A stretch of 55,409 nucleotides of DNA, taken from assembly GCF_014645795.1 (NCBI RefSeq), contig NZ_BMMK01000023.1, positions 48,643 through 104,051 of the forward strand, read 5' to 3'. Both the position numbers and the translations under genes were made by a program. Source of the stretch: Longimycelium tulufanense. Lineage in GTDB: Bacteria; Actinomycetota; Actinomycetes; Mycobacteriales; Pseudonocardiaceae. The notes beneath the pieces were generated by a model. It did not search any database and was not told the DNA's origin. It saw nothing but the letters and a program-made list of their open reading frames with translations. Numbering within the stretch: the stretch's first letter is position 1; each line of letters starts with the position of its first letter. Positions 35,192 through 44,909 of the stretch are shown here, one piece after another.

Positions 35192-36186
35192 CTGTCACGG
35201 AGCGTGCCGGAGCCGTTCTCCGGCAGGGCATCCGGTCCGGCTTCGGCGCCGATCACACCATTGGCGACCCCGTAGGTCGTCACCTCGTCCTCGCGCCGCA
35301 CCGCGGCGACACCGCCGGGTAGGCCGGCCGCATCGGTCAGTGGCTGAACGGCCGTGCGGAAGCCCTCCAGGGCGTCCAGCTCCTTCCGCCGCGCGGCCAG
35401 GAACCGCTGCAGGTGGGTGCTCGACACGTTGACGGCTTCGACAGCGGCGTTGGCCGAGCGATGTGCCCGCGCCGCCTGACCACGCACCCGATCGACATCG
35501 TCGGCCAGGGTGCGCTCGGTCGCCGCGAACAGGGCAGCCGAGGCAACCACGGCGAACCCCGTTGGCCCGCACAGGAACACCCGACGGTCGAGCAGCCAAC
35601 CGAGCAGCGTGGGATCGGTGTCCAGGGCCGCAACCACGGCCGCGTCCGAGGGCACGAACATGATCGCCCCGTAGATCGCGTCCGCCCACCGCTGGTAGCC
35701 CCTGCCCGCCAGCTCGGCGGCCCGGGCACGGACGTTGCGCACGTGCACCCGCAGCGCGTCGGCACGCTCGGCCGGGTCGTCGGTCTCCACCGCCTCCGCC
35801 CACGTGGCCAGGCTGGTCTTCGCGTCGACCGGCACCTGCCGGCCACCGCTGACGAACAGCACCAGGTCGGGACGGGCCGCCCCACCGCCGGCCACATCGG
35901 TCTGCACCGCGAAGTGCAGCCCCTCCCGCAGGCCGAGCGCCTTGGCGGTCTCCACCAGCACCTGCTCACCGAGCTCGCCGCGACCGCTGGCGGAGGCGAA
36001 CGCCACCTCGTAGCGCCGCAACGCCGCCTGCTGCTCCCGCCCGCGGGCCCGCTCGGCCTCCACAGCGGCCAACGCGGCATCCGCCCGACGCACGCTGTCC
36101 TGGTAGAGCCGCCAGAACAGGACGAGCGCGCCGGCCAGCGCCAGCGCGACCACCACGGCCGCCGTCGTGATCACCACCGAGGTCAC
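35182..36186 (-). CDS. rmuC: RmuC-family DNA recombination protein
   Basis: A 334-residue protein with an N-terminal membrane helix (VVITTAAVVVALALAGALVL), a coiled-coil region (RADAALAAVEAERARGREQQ) and the RmuC restriction-endonuclease-like core: RGELGEQVLVETAKALGL, RPDLVLFVSGGRQVPVDAKTS (Asp and Lys of the PD-xK-like site) and AIMFVPSDAAV. RmuC limits inversions between short repeats and helps remove DNA-protein crosslinks in other bacteria. GTG start with GGAGG 10 nt upstream. Fairly short for the family, with a variable C-terminal tail. Confidence 0.85.
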   Translation of the reverse strand: MTSVVITTAAVVVALALAGALVLFWRLYQDSVRRADAALAAVEAERARGREQQAALRRYEVAFASASGRGELGEQVLVETAKALGLREGLHFAVQTDVAGGGAARPDLVLFVSGGRQVPVDAKTSLATWAEAVETDDPAERADALRVHVRNVRARAAELAGRGYQRWADAIYGAIMFVPSDAAVVAALDTDPTLLGWLLDRRVFLCGPTGFAVVASAALFAATERTLADDVDRVRGQAARAHRSANAAVEAVNVSSTHLQRFLAARRKELDALEGFRTAVQPLTDAAGLPGGVAAVRREDEVTTYGVANGVIGAEAGPDALPENGSGTLRDSAG

Positions 36187-36261
36187 GCCTCTCGCCTCCT
36201 ACCAGCAGCATGGCGGACCAGCCCGACAATCCCGGGCAGGAACGCGCAGTGACCAGGCCCC

Positions 36262-36480
36262 TTGTCGGCGCGCTGTCCCCGTCCTTCCGGCTCCTTCGGG
36301 AGAAGGCGGAGCGGTACGGGCGCACCGTGCACACAGTGGATCGGTGGTTGGCGTCGTCGAAGACCTGCGCCGACTGCCGTCACCGTATGGCAGACCTGCC
36401 GCTCCAGCGGGGAGCACGTCAAAGCCGTACCGACCGGTCGGCCCGGGGCCGGCCAGGAGGTCAACCGGAGCGGGCGGAGA
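36262..36480 (+). pseudogene. TnpB (IS200/IS605) C-terminal remnant
   Basis: The frame translates to REKAERYGRTVHTVDRWL, ASSKTCADCRHRMADLPL, which is the zinc-finger end of actinobacterial TnpB (K-A-E-W-x-G-R...VDRW...SSKTC-x-x-C-G-H). The last CxxC pair is lost, and after about 36400 the match continues in another frame with SGEHVKAVPTGRPGAGQEVN, like TnpB tails. The N-terminal RuvC parts are absent. It is therefore a truncated and frameshifted relic filling the gap between rmuC and the K+ channel gene. Confidence 0.7.
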
Positions 36481-37279
36481 GCTGCTCCCGGAGCTCGGCG
36501 AGCTCGGCCCGCAGCGCCCGCAGCTCGGCGTGTGCCGTCAGCTCGACGCGCGTGGACTCGTCGACCGCCTGGCTGGTGCTCGCCAGGGACGCCTCGACGC
36601 CCCGGAAGCGCTCGACGAACCACGACGCGATGCTTCCGGTGATGACACCGAGTAACGCGATCCCGGCGAGCATCAGCCCGGCCGCCACCAGCCGGCCCTG
36701 CCACGTCACGGGGTAGGTGTCCCCGTATCCGACGGTCGTGATCGTCGCCAGTGTCCACCACAGTGCGTCCGGGAACGTGGTGATGGTCGCTCCAGCGTGC
36801 CCTCGCTCCGCGTCCAGGGCGGCCAGGGACGCGCTCACGCCCACCAGAGCCGTCGCGCCGGTCACGTAGACACCAACATTCGTGCGGAGGTTGCTCGGGA
36901 CGCGGCGGTTCAGTGCGATCAGGACGGTCACCAGCCGTAGTACGCGGAGCTGCCGAAACATCGGAAGAAGGAGCACCGCTAGGTCGAACAGGTGCCGCCG
37001 GACGAACTGCCACCGCTGCCGGGAGATCGCCAGCCGGCCGAAGTAGTCCACTGCGTACACCGCCCAGGCGACCCACATGAACAGATCGAGCGCGCTACGA
37101 CCACCCGGAGACAAGCCGGTGTCCAGCACACGCCACGCATATGCGCCGAAAAACAACACTGCGAGCACGGTCAACGGCCACTCGGTGCGCCGCTCCCACG
37201 CCGTGACAGGCGGATCAGGGGCGGCCGCACGCGCTCCAGGTGATGCCTCTGCTGCCATGGGCCCATCGTGGGGCGTCAC
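36461..37279 (-). CDS. voltage-gated-like potassium channel
   Basis: A 272-residue six-helix K+ channel. S1-S4 lie at about 35-135, with an Arg-rich S4 (PMFRQLRVLRLVTVLIALNRRV); the pore loop has the selectivity filter TTVGYGDTYP; S6 is LVAAGLMLAGIALLGVITG; the C-terminal coiled coil (ELTAHAELRALRAELAELREQL) may support tetramerisation. It conducts K+ across the cytoplasmic membrane. GTG start at 37279, or ATG at 37258; neither has a strong RBS. Divergent from sbcD with the operator-like repeat at 37355-37380 between them. Confidence 0.9.
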   Translation of the reverse strand: MTPHDGPMAAEASPGARAAAPDPPVTAWERRTEWPLTVLAVLFFGAYAWRVLDTGLSPGGRSALDLFMWVAWAVYAVDYFGRLAISRQRWQFVRRHLFDLAVLLLPMFRQLRVLRLVTVLIALNRRVPSNLRTNVGVYVTGATALVGVSASLAALDAERGHAGATITTFPDALWWTLATITTVGYGDTYPVTWQGRLVAAGLMLAGIALLGVITGSIASWFVERFRGVEASLASTSQAVDESTRVELTAHAELRALRAELAELREQLSARSG

Positions 37280-37354
37280 GCGGCCATCGAGAAAGCATGC
37301 GAATCACATTGCGATCTCGTATGACGCGGGGTGGGTACCCGCTCACAACGTCAA

Positions 37355-37380
37355 GTTGATGTCCACTAGCGGACATCAAC
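37355..37380. promoter_or_regulatory. perfect 10-bp inverted repeat, TetR-type operator
   Basis: GTTGATGTCC (37355-37364), ACTAGC spacer, GGACATCAAC (37371-37380). It lies between the divergent K+ channel and sbcD starts and has the size and symmetry of TetR-family operators. Confidence 0.6.
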
Positions 37381-37427
37381 ACGCGACACGACGGTGTGGC
37401 GTGCGCGGACTCGTCCGGGTGCGGCAA

Positions 37428-37433
37428 TAGGTT
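37428..37433 (+). promoter_or_regulatory. -10 box before sbcD
   Basis: TAGGTT (TANNNT) 7 nt before the sbcD ATG; leaderless layout. Confidence 0.4.
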
Positions 37434-37440
37434 CTGCCGC

Positions 37441-38589
37441 ATGCGGTTGCTGCACACCTCCGACTGGCACGTTGGGCGCACGTTCCATGGCCGCGACCTG
37501 CTCGCCGAGCAGGAGGAGGTGTTGTCGGGCCTGGCCGAGGTGGTGATCGACCAGGAGATCGACGTCGTCCTGGTGGCTGGTGACCTCTACGACCGGGCGG
37601 TGCCCTCCGCCGAGGCGGTGGACACCTGCCACCGCATCCTGCGGACCATCGCCCGAGCTGGCGCGCGCATCGTGATCACCTCGGGCAACCACGACTCCGC
37701 ACCGCGCCTCGGTGCCTTCGCCGACTTCGCCGCTGCCGGCGGCCTGCACCTGCGTACCCGGGTGAGCACGCTGCAGGAGCCGGTGATCGTGACCGATGAT
37801 CACGGTCCCGTCGCGATCTACGGCATCCCGTACCTGGAGCCGGACCCGGTCCGCCATCTGTTCGGTCTCGACGAGCGCGGTCACACCGCCGTCCTCACCG
37901 AGGCCATGAACCGGATCCGCGCGGATCTTGCGGCCCGCCCCGACGCCAGGTCCGTGGTGCTCGCGCACGCGTTCGTCACGGGCGGCCAACCCAGCGAGTC
38001 CGAGCGTCCGATCTCGGTTGGCGGGGTCGAGCAGGTGCCCGCGAGCGTCTTCGACGGTGTCGATTACGTGGCGCTCGGACATCTCCACGGTCCGCAACGG
38101 ATCAGTGAGCGCGTGCGTTACTCCGGAAGTCCGCTGGCCTACTCGTTTTCCGAGATCGATCATCGTAAGTCGGTGTGGCTGGTCGATCTGGACGCCAATG
38201 GTCTCGCCGCAGTCGAGCGTCGCGAGCTACCGGTGCCACGCCGGCTGGCCACAGTGACCGGGCTGCTGGACGATCTGCTCACGGTCTCGGCGCACGCTCC
38301 CTTGGAGGAGCGCTTCCTGTACGTCGTGCTCACCGATCCTGTCCGTCCACTGGACGCGATGCGCAAGCTACGGGAACGCTTCCCGCACACCGTGCGCATG
38401 GAATGGCAACCGGTCGGTGGCCGTGCCACCGCCGAGCTGAGTTACGCCGAGGCCATGCGGGGCCGTGATGATCACGAGGTCGCCTGCGGTTTCCTCACCG
38501 ACTGCCGTGGCTCGGAACCGACCGAGTCCGAACGCGCCCTGCTCAAGGAGGCCCTGGAAGCCGTGTCCCGCGCCGAGGTTGCCCGGTGA
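37441..38589 (+). CDS. sbcD: SbcD nuclease subunit
   Basis: A 382-residue Mre11-type calcineurin-like phosphoesterase. Metal motifs: HTSDWHVGR (residues 5-13), VLVAGDLYDRA, SGNHDS, VLAHAFV and ALGHLHGPQ. With SbcC it forms an ATP-dependent double-strand exo/endonuclease that opens hairpins and trims DNA ends. Downstream part (about 260-382) is the capping domain. The ATG is preceded by TAGGTT at 7 nt. Its stop overlaps the sbcC GTG by 4 nt (GTGA). Confidence 0.96.
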   Translation: MRLLHTSDWHVGRTFHGRDLLAEQEEVLSGLAEVVIDQEIDVVLVAGDLYDRAVPSAEAVDTCHRILRTIARAGARIVITSGNHDSAPRLGAFADFAAAGGLHLRTRVSTLQEPVIVTDDHGPVAIYGIPYLEPDPVRHLFGLDERGHTAVLTEAMNRIRADLAARPDARSVVLAHAFVTGGQPSESERPISVGGVEQVPASVFDGVDYVALGHLHGPQRISERVRYSGSPLAYSFSEIDHRKSVWLVDLDANGLAAVERRELPVPRRLATVTGLLDDLLTVSAHAPLEERFLYVVLTDPVRPLDAMRKLRERFPHTVRMEWQPVGGRATAELSYAEAMRGRDDHEVACGFLTDCRGSEPTESERALLKEALEAVSRAEVAR

Positions 38590-41546
38590 GGCTGCACCAG
38601 CTGACTGTTACCGCATTCGGCCCCTACGCGGGGCGACAGGAGATCGACTTCGACACGCTCGGCGTGGACGGTCTGTTCCTGCTGCACGGTGACACCGGCG
38701 CGGGTAAGACCTCGCTGCTCGACGCGGTGGCGTTCGCGTTGTTCGGCAGCGTGCCCGGGGCGCGGGGAGAGGTACGCAGGTTGCGGTGCGACCTCGCCGC
38801 ACCGGAGTCCCCGACCGAGGTGTCCCTGGAACTGACCGTCCAGGGACACCGGTTGCGGATCGTGCGCTCGCCGGAGTACGAGCGGCCCAGCAGGCGCGGC
38901 AAGGGCACCACCACCCAGAAGGCGAAGGTCTCGCTGACCTGGGTCACGGTGCCGCCGGGCGGGCTGCCGGCAGAAGGGCTGACCCGTATCGACGAGGTCG
39001 GGCGGACCGTGCAGCGGCTCCTGGGCATGACCGCCGACCAGTTCTTCCAGGTGGTTCTGCTCCCGCAGGGGGAGTTTGCGAGGTTCCTCCGTGCCGAGAC
39101 CGCGGAGCGGGAGAAGCTCCTGGAACGGCTGTTCGGTACCGAGCGGTTCGCCACCGTCGAGCAGTGGTTCCGCGACCGCCGCACCGAGCGCGGCCGCGAA
39201 GTGGAGCAGCGGCGGCAGGCCACCCGGGAGCTGGTGGCACGGGTGGCTCAGGTGGTCGGCGAGGAGCCGCCGGCCGAGGCCGGGCCGGAGTGGCTGGAAG
39301 CCTGGGGCGAGAAGGCCCGGTGGGAAGCTGGCCAGGCCGCCGACGCGGCACAGCTGGCACGGGACGAGCTGGCCAGGGCCGAGGCCGTGCTGACCGAGCG
39401 CCGCGAGCTGGTGGACAAGGTGCGCCGGGTGCGGCGCGCCACCGACGAGCTGGCGGAGCTGGCGGCCGGCAGCGCGGAGCGAGCCGGGTGGGCGGCGGAG
39501 CTGGCTTCGGCGCAGCGTGCCGTGCCCGTGCTGGCCGCGCACCGTTCCTGGCAGCGAGCGCGCCATGCACTGGAGGCGGCGCGGCAAGACGTGGTCCGCA
39601 CCAAGGAGCACGCCACCACGCTTGGTTGGTCGGAAGGCATCGAGCTGCCCGTGCTGCGTGCGGCGGTCGCCACACACCGGGAACGGGCAGGGGAGCTGGC
39701 CACACTCGTGACCGAGGCCGAGCAACAGCAGGCGGACCAGGCGCGGCTGGGCAAGCTGGCCGGGATCGTCGAGCAAACCGAGGAACGGCTGGAACGGCTT
39801 GCCACGCGGGCGACGGAGCTTCCCGCCCGGATCGAGGCCGCCCGAAGGGCGTTGACCGAATCCGTCGAGGCTGCCGGATATCTGGATGGCATGGCGGCAC
39901 GCCGTGATGACCTGCGTTCCCTGCTCGACGCCACGAAAGCGTTGCCTGGAGCGGAGAAGCGGCTGGCGCAAGCGACGACGAGGGCTCAGGAGGCGATCGA
40001 CCGGTACCAGCGCGCCCGTGAGCAGCTACTCGACCTGCGGCAGCGCCGGCTGGACGGCATGGCGGCCGAGCTGGCCGACAAGCTGGTGTCCGGCGAACCC
40101 TGCCCGGTCTGCGGTTCACCCGAGCACCCCGAACCGGCCGAGGTGCCTGCCACTCGTGTGTCGGAGCAGGACGAGAAGGGGGCGCAGAAAGCCGAACAGG
40201 ACGCCCAGGCGGCCCGGGACGCCGCGGTGACGGCACGGCAGAAGGCCGAACACGAGCTGGCTTCGTTGACCGAGCGGTTGGGCGATCGCACAGCCGAGGA
40301 GATCAGCACGTCGCTGGCCACCGTCGAGGCTGAGTACGGCCACACGGCTCGGTTGGCGAACGCGCAGCGCGAGTGCGAAGCTGTTGTCTCCGCACTGGAA
40401 ACCGAAGCGGAATCACTGCACCAACAGCAGGTTCAGGCTGAGAGGGAGGCCAGTACGGCACGGGCTGAGCAGGCTTCGCTCACCGAGGCCGTGTCCGTGC
40501 GTGCCGCGCGGCTGGAACAGGCCAGGGGAGCGCACGCGGACGTGCGTGCGCACCGCAAACATGTGCTGGCTCTCACCGAGGCACTCGACAGCCTCATCTC
40601 TGCCGTCACCGAAGCGAACGCAGCCGAGAAGCGGGTCGCCGAGCAGCACGAGTCGGTGACGGAAACCGTTGCTGCACAGGGGTTCGTTGCCGTCGAGGAA
40701 GCGCTTTCCGCCGCCCGTGACGACAAGCGCATCGCCGAACTTGCCGATGCGTTGCAGGTGGCCAGGGATCGGGAAGGCGCAGCCAAGGAAGCCTTGGCGG
40801 CGCCGGAGCTGTTCGGGATCACGCCGGACCTCGAGGTGGACGTGGCCCCCGCCGAGCAGCAGGCGATGCGGGCCCGGGAACTACGCGAGCACGCGGTGAC
40901 CGCGGCCCGTGCCGCCATGCACCGGGACAAGGAACTTTCCGACCTCGCTGAGCGACTGCGTCGTGCGTGGGCGGAGCTCGCTCCGGCCGAGCGTGAGTAC
41001 GAGGAGCTGGCCGCGTTGACCGATGTCATCAACGGCCGGGGCCAGAACGCGCGGAAGATGTCGCTGCGCTCCTACGTGCTCGCTGCACGCCTGGAGGAGG
41101 TGGCGGTCGCGGCGACCCGCCGCCTGCGTCGGATGAGCCAGGGCCGGTATTCGTTCGAGCACTCCGACGCCGCCGGCCGACGTGGCACGCGCGGCGGCCT
41201 CGGGCTCGACGTGCTCGACGACTACTCGGGGCAGGTCCGGCCGGCCAAGACCCTCTCCGGTGGTGAGTCCTTCCTGGCCTCGCTGTCGCTGGCCCTCGGC
41301 CTTGCCGACGTCGTCGCCGCCGAGACCGGCGGCAGCCTGCTCGACACGCTCTTCATCGACGAGGGTTTCGGCACCCTCGACGCCGGGGCCCTGGACGTCG
41401 TGATGGACACCCTCGACGAGCTGCGGGCGGGTGGGCGCGTGGTCGGCCTGGTGTCACACGTGGAGGAACTGCGGCAACGCATCCCGACCCGGTTGCGCGT
41501 CCGCAAGTCCCGGTCCGGCTCCACGGTCCAGGTCTGCGCGGGCTGA
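38586..41546 (+). CDS. sbcC: SbcC ATPase subunit
   Basis: A 986-residue SMC/Rad50-type protein. The Walker A is LLHGDTGAGKTSLLDA (about residue 35), with LLPQGEFARFL before the coiled coil, the zinc hook CPVCGS with Cys506 and Cys509 at the apex, a second coiled-coil arm, and the C-terminal ABC part with LSGGESFLASLSLALGLADVV and the Walker B LFIDEGFGTLD. The partner of SbcD in DNA-end processing. Coupled to sbcD by a GTGA overlap. Length is normal for the family. Confidence 0.96.
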   Translation: MRLHQLTVTAFGPYAGRQEIDFDTLGVDGLFLLHGDTGAGKTSLLDAVAFALFGSVPGARGEVRRLRCDLAAPESPTEVSLELTVQGHRLRIVRSPEYERPSRRGKGTTTQKAKVSLTWVTVPPGGLPAEGLTRIDEVGRTVQRLLGMTADQFFQVVLLPQGEFARFLRAETAEREKLLERLFGTERFATVEQWFRDRRTERGREVEQRRQATRELVARVAQVVGEEPPAEAGPEWLEAWGEKARWEAGQAADAAQLARDELARAEAVLTERRELVDKVRRVRRATDELAELAAGSAERAGWAAELASAQRAVPVLAAHRSWQRARHALEAARQDVVRTKEHATTLGWSEGIELPVLRAAVATHRERAGELATLVTEAEQQQADQARLGKLAGIVEQTEERLERLATRATELPARIEAARRALTESVEAAGYLDGMAARRDDLRSLLDATKALPGAEKRLAQATTRAQEAIDRYQRAREQLLDLRQRRLDGMAAELADKLVSGEPCPVCGSPEHPEPAEVPATRVSEQDEKGAQKAEQDAQAARDAAVTARQKAEHELASLTERLGDRTAEEISTSLATVEAEYGHTARLANAQRECEAVVSALETEAESLHQQQVQAEREASTARAEQASLTEAVSVRAARLEQARGAHADVRAHRKHVLALTEALDSLISAVTEANAAEKRVAEQHESVTETVAAQGFVAVEEALSAARDDKRIAELADALQVARDREGAAKEALAAPELFGITPDLEVDVAPAEQQAMRARELREHAVTAARAAMHRDKELSDLAERLRRAWAELAPAEREYEELAALTDVINGRGQNARKMSLRSYVLAARLEEVAVAATRRLRRMSQGRYSFEHSDAAGRRGTRGGLGLDVLDDYSGQVRPAKTLSGGESFLASLSLALGLADVVAAETGGSLLDTLFIDEGFGTLDAGALDVVMDTLDELRAGGRVVGLVSHVEELRQRIPTRLRVRKSRSGSTVQVCAG

Positions 41547-41571
41547 CCGAGGTCCTCGCCTTCGGCCGGAG

Positions 41572-42081
41572 TCAGCTCCCGGCCTCGTGGTCGAGCAACC
41601 AGCGCTTGACCTCCAGGCCCCAGCGGAAACCGCCGAGGGTGCCGTCGGTCCGGATGACGCGGTGGCACGGGACGAGGAGCGCGACCGCGTTCCGGGCGCA
41701 GGCCGACGCGGCCGCCCTGGTCGCGGCGGGGCGGCCGGCCAGCGCTGCGAACTCGGTGTAGGACACGGGGGCGCCTGCCGGGACCTTGCGCAGCACACGC
41801 CAGGCGTGCTCCAGGAACTCACCAGAACGCTGCCGCACCTCGACCGATGCCACGGCATCCAGGTCCCCGCGGTGGTAGGCGAGAACCGCTTCGGTGACGT
41901 CGCCGAGGTCCGTGCGCTCCACCAGCTCGGTCGGCCGGAGCGTGGTATGCACCTGGGGAAGCAGGGTTTCCGGCTCGTCGGTCCACCCCGCAGCGAGCAC
42001 CACCCCGTCGGGATCGACGATGGCGGTGAACGGGCCTGCGGGGGTACCAGTGTCCATAGTGGACACATGAGCGGTGGTCAT
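41572..42081 (-). CDS. ogt: methylated-DNA-protein-cysteine methyltransferase
   Basis: A 169-residue O6-alkylguanine-DNA alkyltransferase. The active-site motif is LVPCHRVIRTDGTLGGF; the helix-turn-helix part is KVPAGAPVSYTEFAALAGRPAATRAAASA. It transfers alkyl groups from O6-alkylguanine to its own Cys. ATG at 42081 with AGGAG 7 nt upstream; the very long open frame upstream is a shadow of other genes. It overlaps the Ada-AlkA stop by 4 nt (ATGA), so both are induced together. Confidence 0.95.
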   Translation of the reverse strand: MTTAHVSTMDTGTPAGPFTAIVDPDGVVLAAGWTDEPETLLPQVHTTLRPTELVERTDLGDVTEAVLAYHRGDLDAVASVEVRQRSGEFLEHAWRVLRKVPAGAPVSYTEFAALAGRPAATRAAASACARNAVALLVPCHRVIRTDGTLGGFRWGLEVKRWLLDHEAGS

Positions 42082-43601
42082 GCGGTTCTCCTGTGTGTCT
42101 TGGTGGTTGCGGCCCGCCAGACGTGCATGCCGGCGTAGGAACGCCATGGCTGCCATCGGCGGCCGTATGCCTGCAGCCCCGCCACCTCCGACGGAAGACC
42201 AAGGGCGGCTGCGCCTTTCCGTAGTGCGCCGTCGGAGGTGAGCAGGATGTCCGGTGCGCCGAGCACGCGCATTGCCACATAGTCGGCGGTCCAGGGGCCG
42301 ATCCCGGGTAGCTCGCACAGCTCCGCGGCCAGTTCCTCGTGGTCGCGTCCGGCGTCCACCACCAGCGTGCCGTCCGCCGCGGCCGCGGCGAACCGTCGCA
42401 CCGTCTCGCTCCGACGCCGCGGGCCGGTCAGGACTTCGCCCGCTCGCTCCGCGATCACCTCGGGGGTCGGGAAGAGGCGGGTGAGCGGACCATCGGGATT
42501 GGGCAGTGGCTCGCCCAACGCCATCACGAGCGCGGAGAGCGTCGTACGGGCCGCTGCGACGGACACCTGCTGGCCGAGCACGGCCCGCACCACCGTCTCC
42601 GCCCCGTCGACGCTGCCGGGAAGGCGGGTGCCGGGCCGGGCCGCGACGGAGGGGGCGAGTACGGGATCGGCCGCCAGCACGTCGTCCACCGCACCAGGGT
42701 CGGCGTCGAGGTCGAACAGGCGGCGTAGCCGGTTCACCGCGCTGGTGACGTCGCGGGGGTCGCTCAGGCGCAGCGCGCACGCCACGTGCCCGTCCTTCGG
42801 GACCAGGTGGGCGGTGCCGATGCCGTGCGGTAGGCGCAGGGACCGCCGGTAACCGTCCTCCCCGACGTGCTCGACGCCCGGCACGGCCCGGGCCGCGAGG
42901 AAGGCGAGCAGGCCCGCCGAGTCGAAGGGCGGCCGGTAGGGCAGGCGCAGGGTGAGGACACCGGGGGCGGGCTGCTGGCCGTTCCGTCGGCGTACGGCGG
43001 CGCGGAGCTGGGAAGGCGTGGCGGCGAAAACCTGGCGGATCGTGTCGTTGAACTGGCGGACGCTGGCGAACCCGGCCGCGAAGGCGATCTCGGTGAAGGG
43101 CATCGCGGTGGTCTCCACGAGGATCCGGGCCGAGTGCGCCCGGTGCGCGCGGGCCAGGGCGAGCGGCCCGGCACCCAGCTCGGCCGTGAGCACCCGGGTG
43201 AGGTGACGTCCGGAGTAGCCGAGGCGGCGCGCGAGGCCGGCGACCCCCTCCCGTTCGACGACGCCGTCCGCGACCAGCCGCATGGCCCGAGCGGCCAGGT
43301 CGGCGCGCAGGTTCCACTCCGGGGAGCCGGGGACCGCGTCCGGCAGGCAGCGTCGGCAGGCGCGGTAGCCGACGGCCTGGGCGGCCGCGGCCGTGACGAA
43401 GAACTCGACGTTGTGGCGCTTCGGGGTGACCGCCGGACACGACGGGCGGCAGTAGATCCCGGTGGTGCGGACGGCGGTCACGAAGCAGCCGTCGAACCGG
43501 GCGTCGCGGGCGGCGACGGCGCGGTAGCGGTGGTCCGGATCGAGCAGCACAGGACCGATCGTGCCAGGGACGAGGCGGCCGGGCTGGCGGGAATCGGACA
43601 T
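42078..43601 (-). CDS. alkA: Ada N-terminal/AraC-AlkA fusion, DNA-3-methyladenine glycosylase
   Basis: A 507-residue three-part protein. Residues 25-90 are the Ada methyl-phosphotriester domain with Zn-binding Cys51, Cys55, Cys82 and Cys85 (YCRPSC and ACRRC); about 100-205 is an AraC-type DNA-binding domain (AGLARRLGYSGRHLTRVL, FTEIAFAAGFASVRQFN); about 215-500 is an AlkA HhH-GPD glycosylase (ETVVRAVLGQQVS, LPGIGPWTADYVAMR, then the catalytic-Asp region APDILLTSD). It senses methyl damage, activates its operon and removes alkylated bases. Ogt follows with a 4-nt overlap. Confidence 0.93.
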   Translation of the reverse strand: MSDSRQPGRLVPGTIGPVLLDPDHRYRAVAARDARFDGCFVTAVRTTGIYCRPSCPAVTPKRHNVEFFVTAAAAQAVGYRACRRCLPDAVPGSPEWNLRADLAARAMRLVADGVVEREGVAGLARRLGYSGRHLTRVLTAELGAGPLALARAHRAHSARILVETTAMPFTEIAFAAGFASVRQFNDTIRQVFAATPSQLRAAVRRRNGQQPAPGVLTLRLPYRPPFDSAGLLAFLAARAVPGVEHVGEDGYRRSLRLPHGIGTAHLVPKDGHVACALRLSDPRDVTSAVNRLRRLFDLDADPGAVDDVLAADPVLAPSVAARPGTRLPGSVDGAETVVRAVLGQQVSVAAARTTLSALVMALGEPLPNPDGPLTRLFPTPEVIAERAGEVLTGPRRRSETVRRFAAAAADGTLVVDAGRDHEELAAELCELPGIGPWTADYVAMRVLGAPDILLTSDGALRKGAAALGLPSEVAGLQAYGRRWQPWRSYAGMHVWRAATTKTHRRTA

Positions 43602-43705
43602 GGCGGTGCCGGCCCGGCGAGCGGGCCGGTCCGCGCCTGGAGCGGGGATGTTCGCGGCCGGTTCGGGGCGTTCGCCCGGGACGTGGGGGTCGGGTACGGC
43701 CTACG

Positions 43706-43711
43706 TAGACT
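43706..43711 (+). promoter_or_regulatory. -10 box before ychF
   Basis: TAGACT (TANNNT) 8 nt before the GTG; a GGGGAG in between could also act as an RBS. Confidence 0.35.
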
Positions 43712-43719
43712 GGGGAGTC

Positions 43720-44802
<1,083 letters not shown>

Positions 44803-44856
44803 CCCGATCCCTGGGCTACGTGACACCCGGCCGGCCAGGCGCCAGCCCATCTTGGA

Positions 44857-44895
44857 GCCCGCCGGGACCCATCTTGGCAGTAGGTCCCGGCGGGC
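44857..44895. terminator. hairpin between ychF and the ABC operon
   Basis: GCCCGCCGGGACC (44857-44869) and GGTCCCGGCGGGC (44883-44895), 13-bp perfect arms and a 13-nt loop, between convergent stops. Confidence 0.75.
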
Positions 44896-44909
44896 GCTCC
44901 TGTTTCCGG

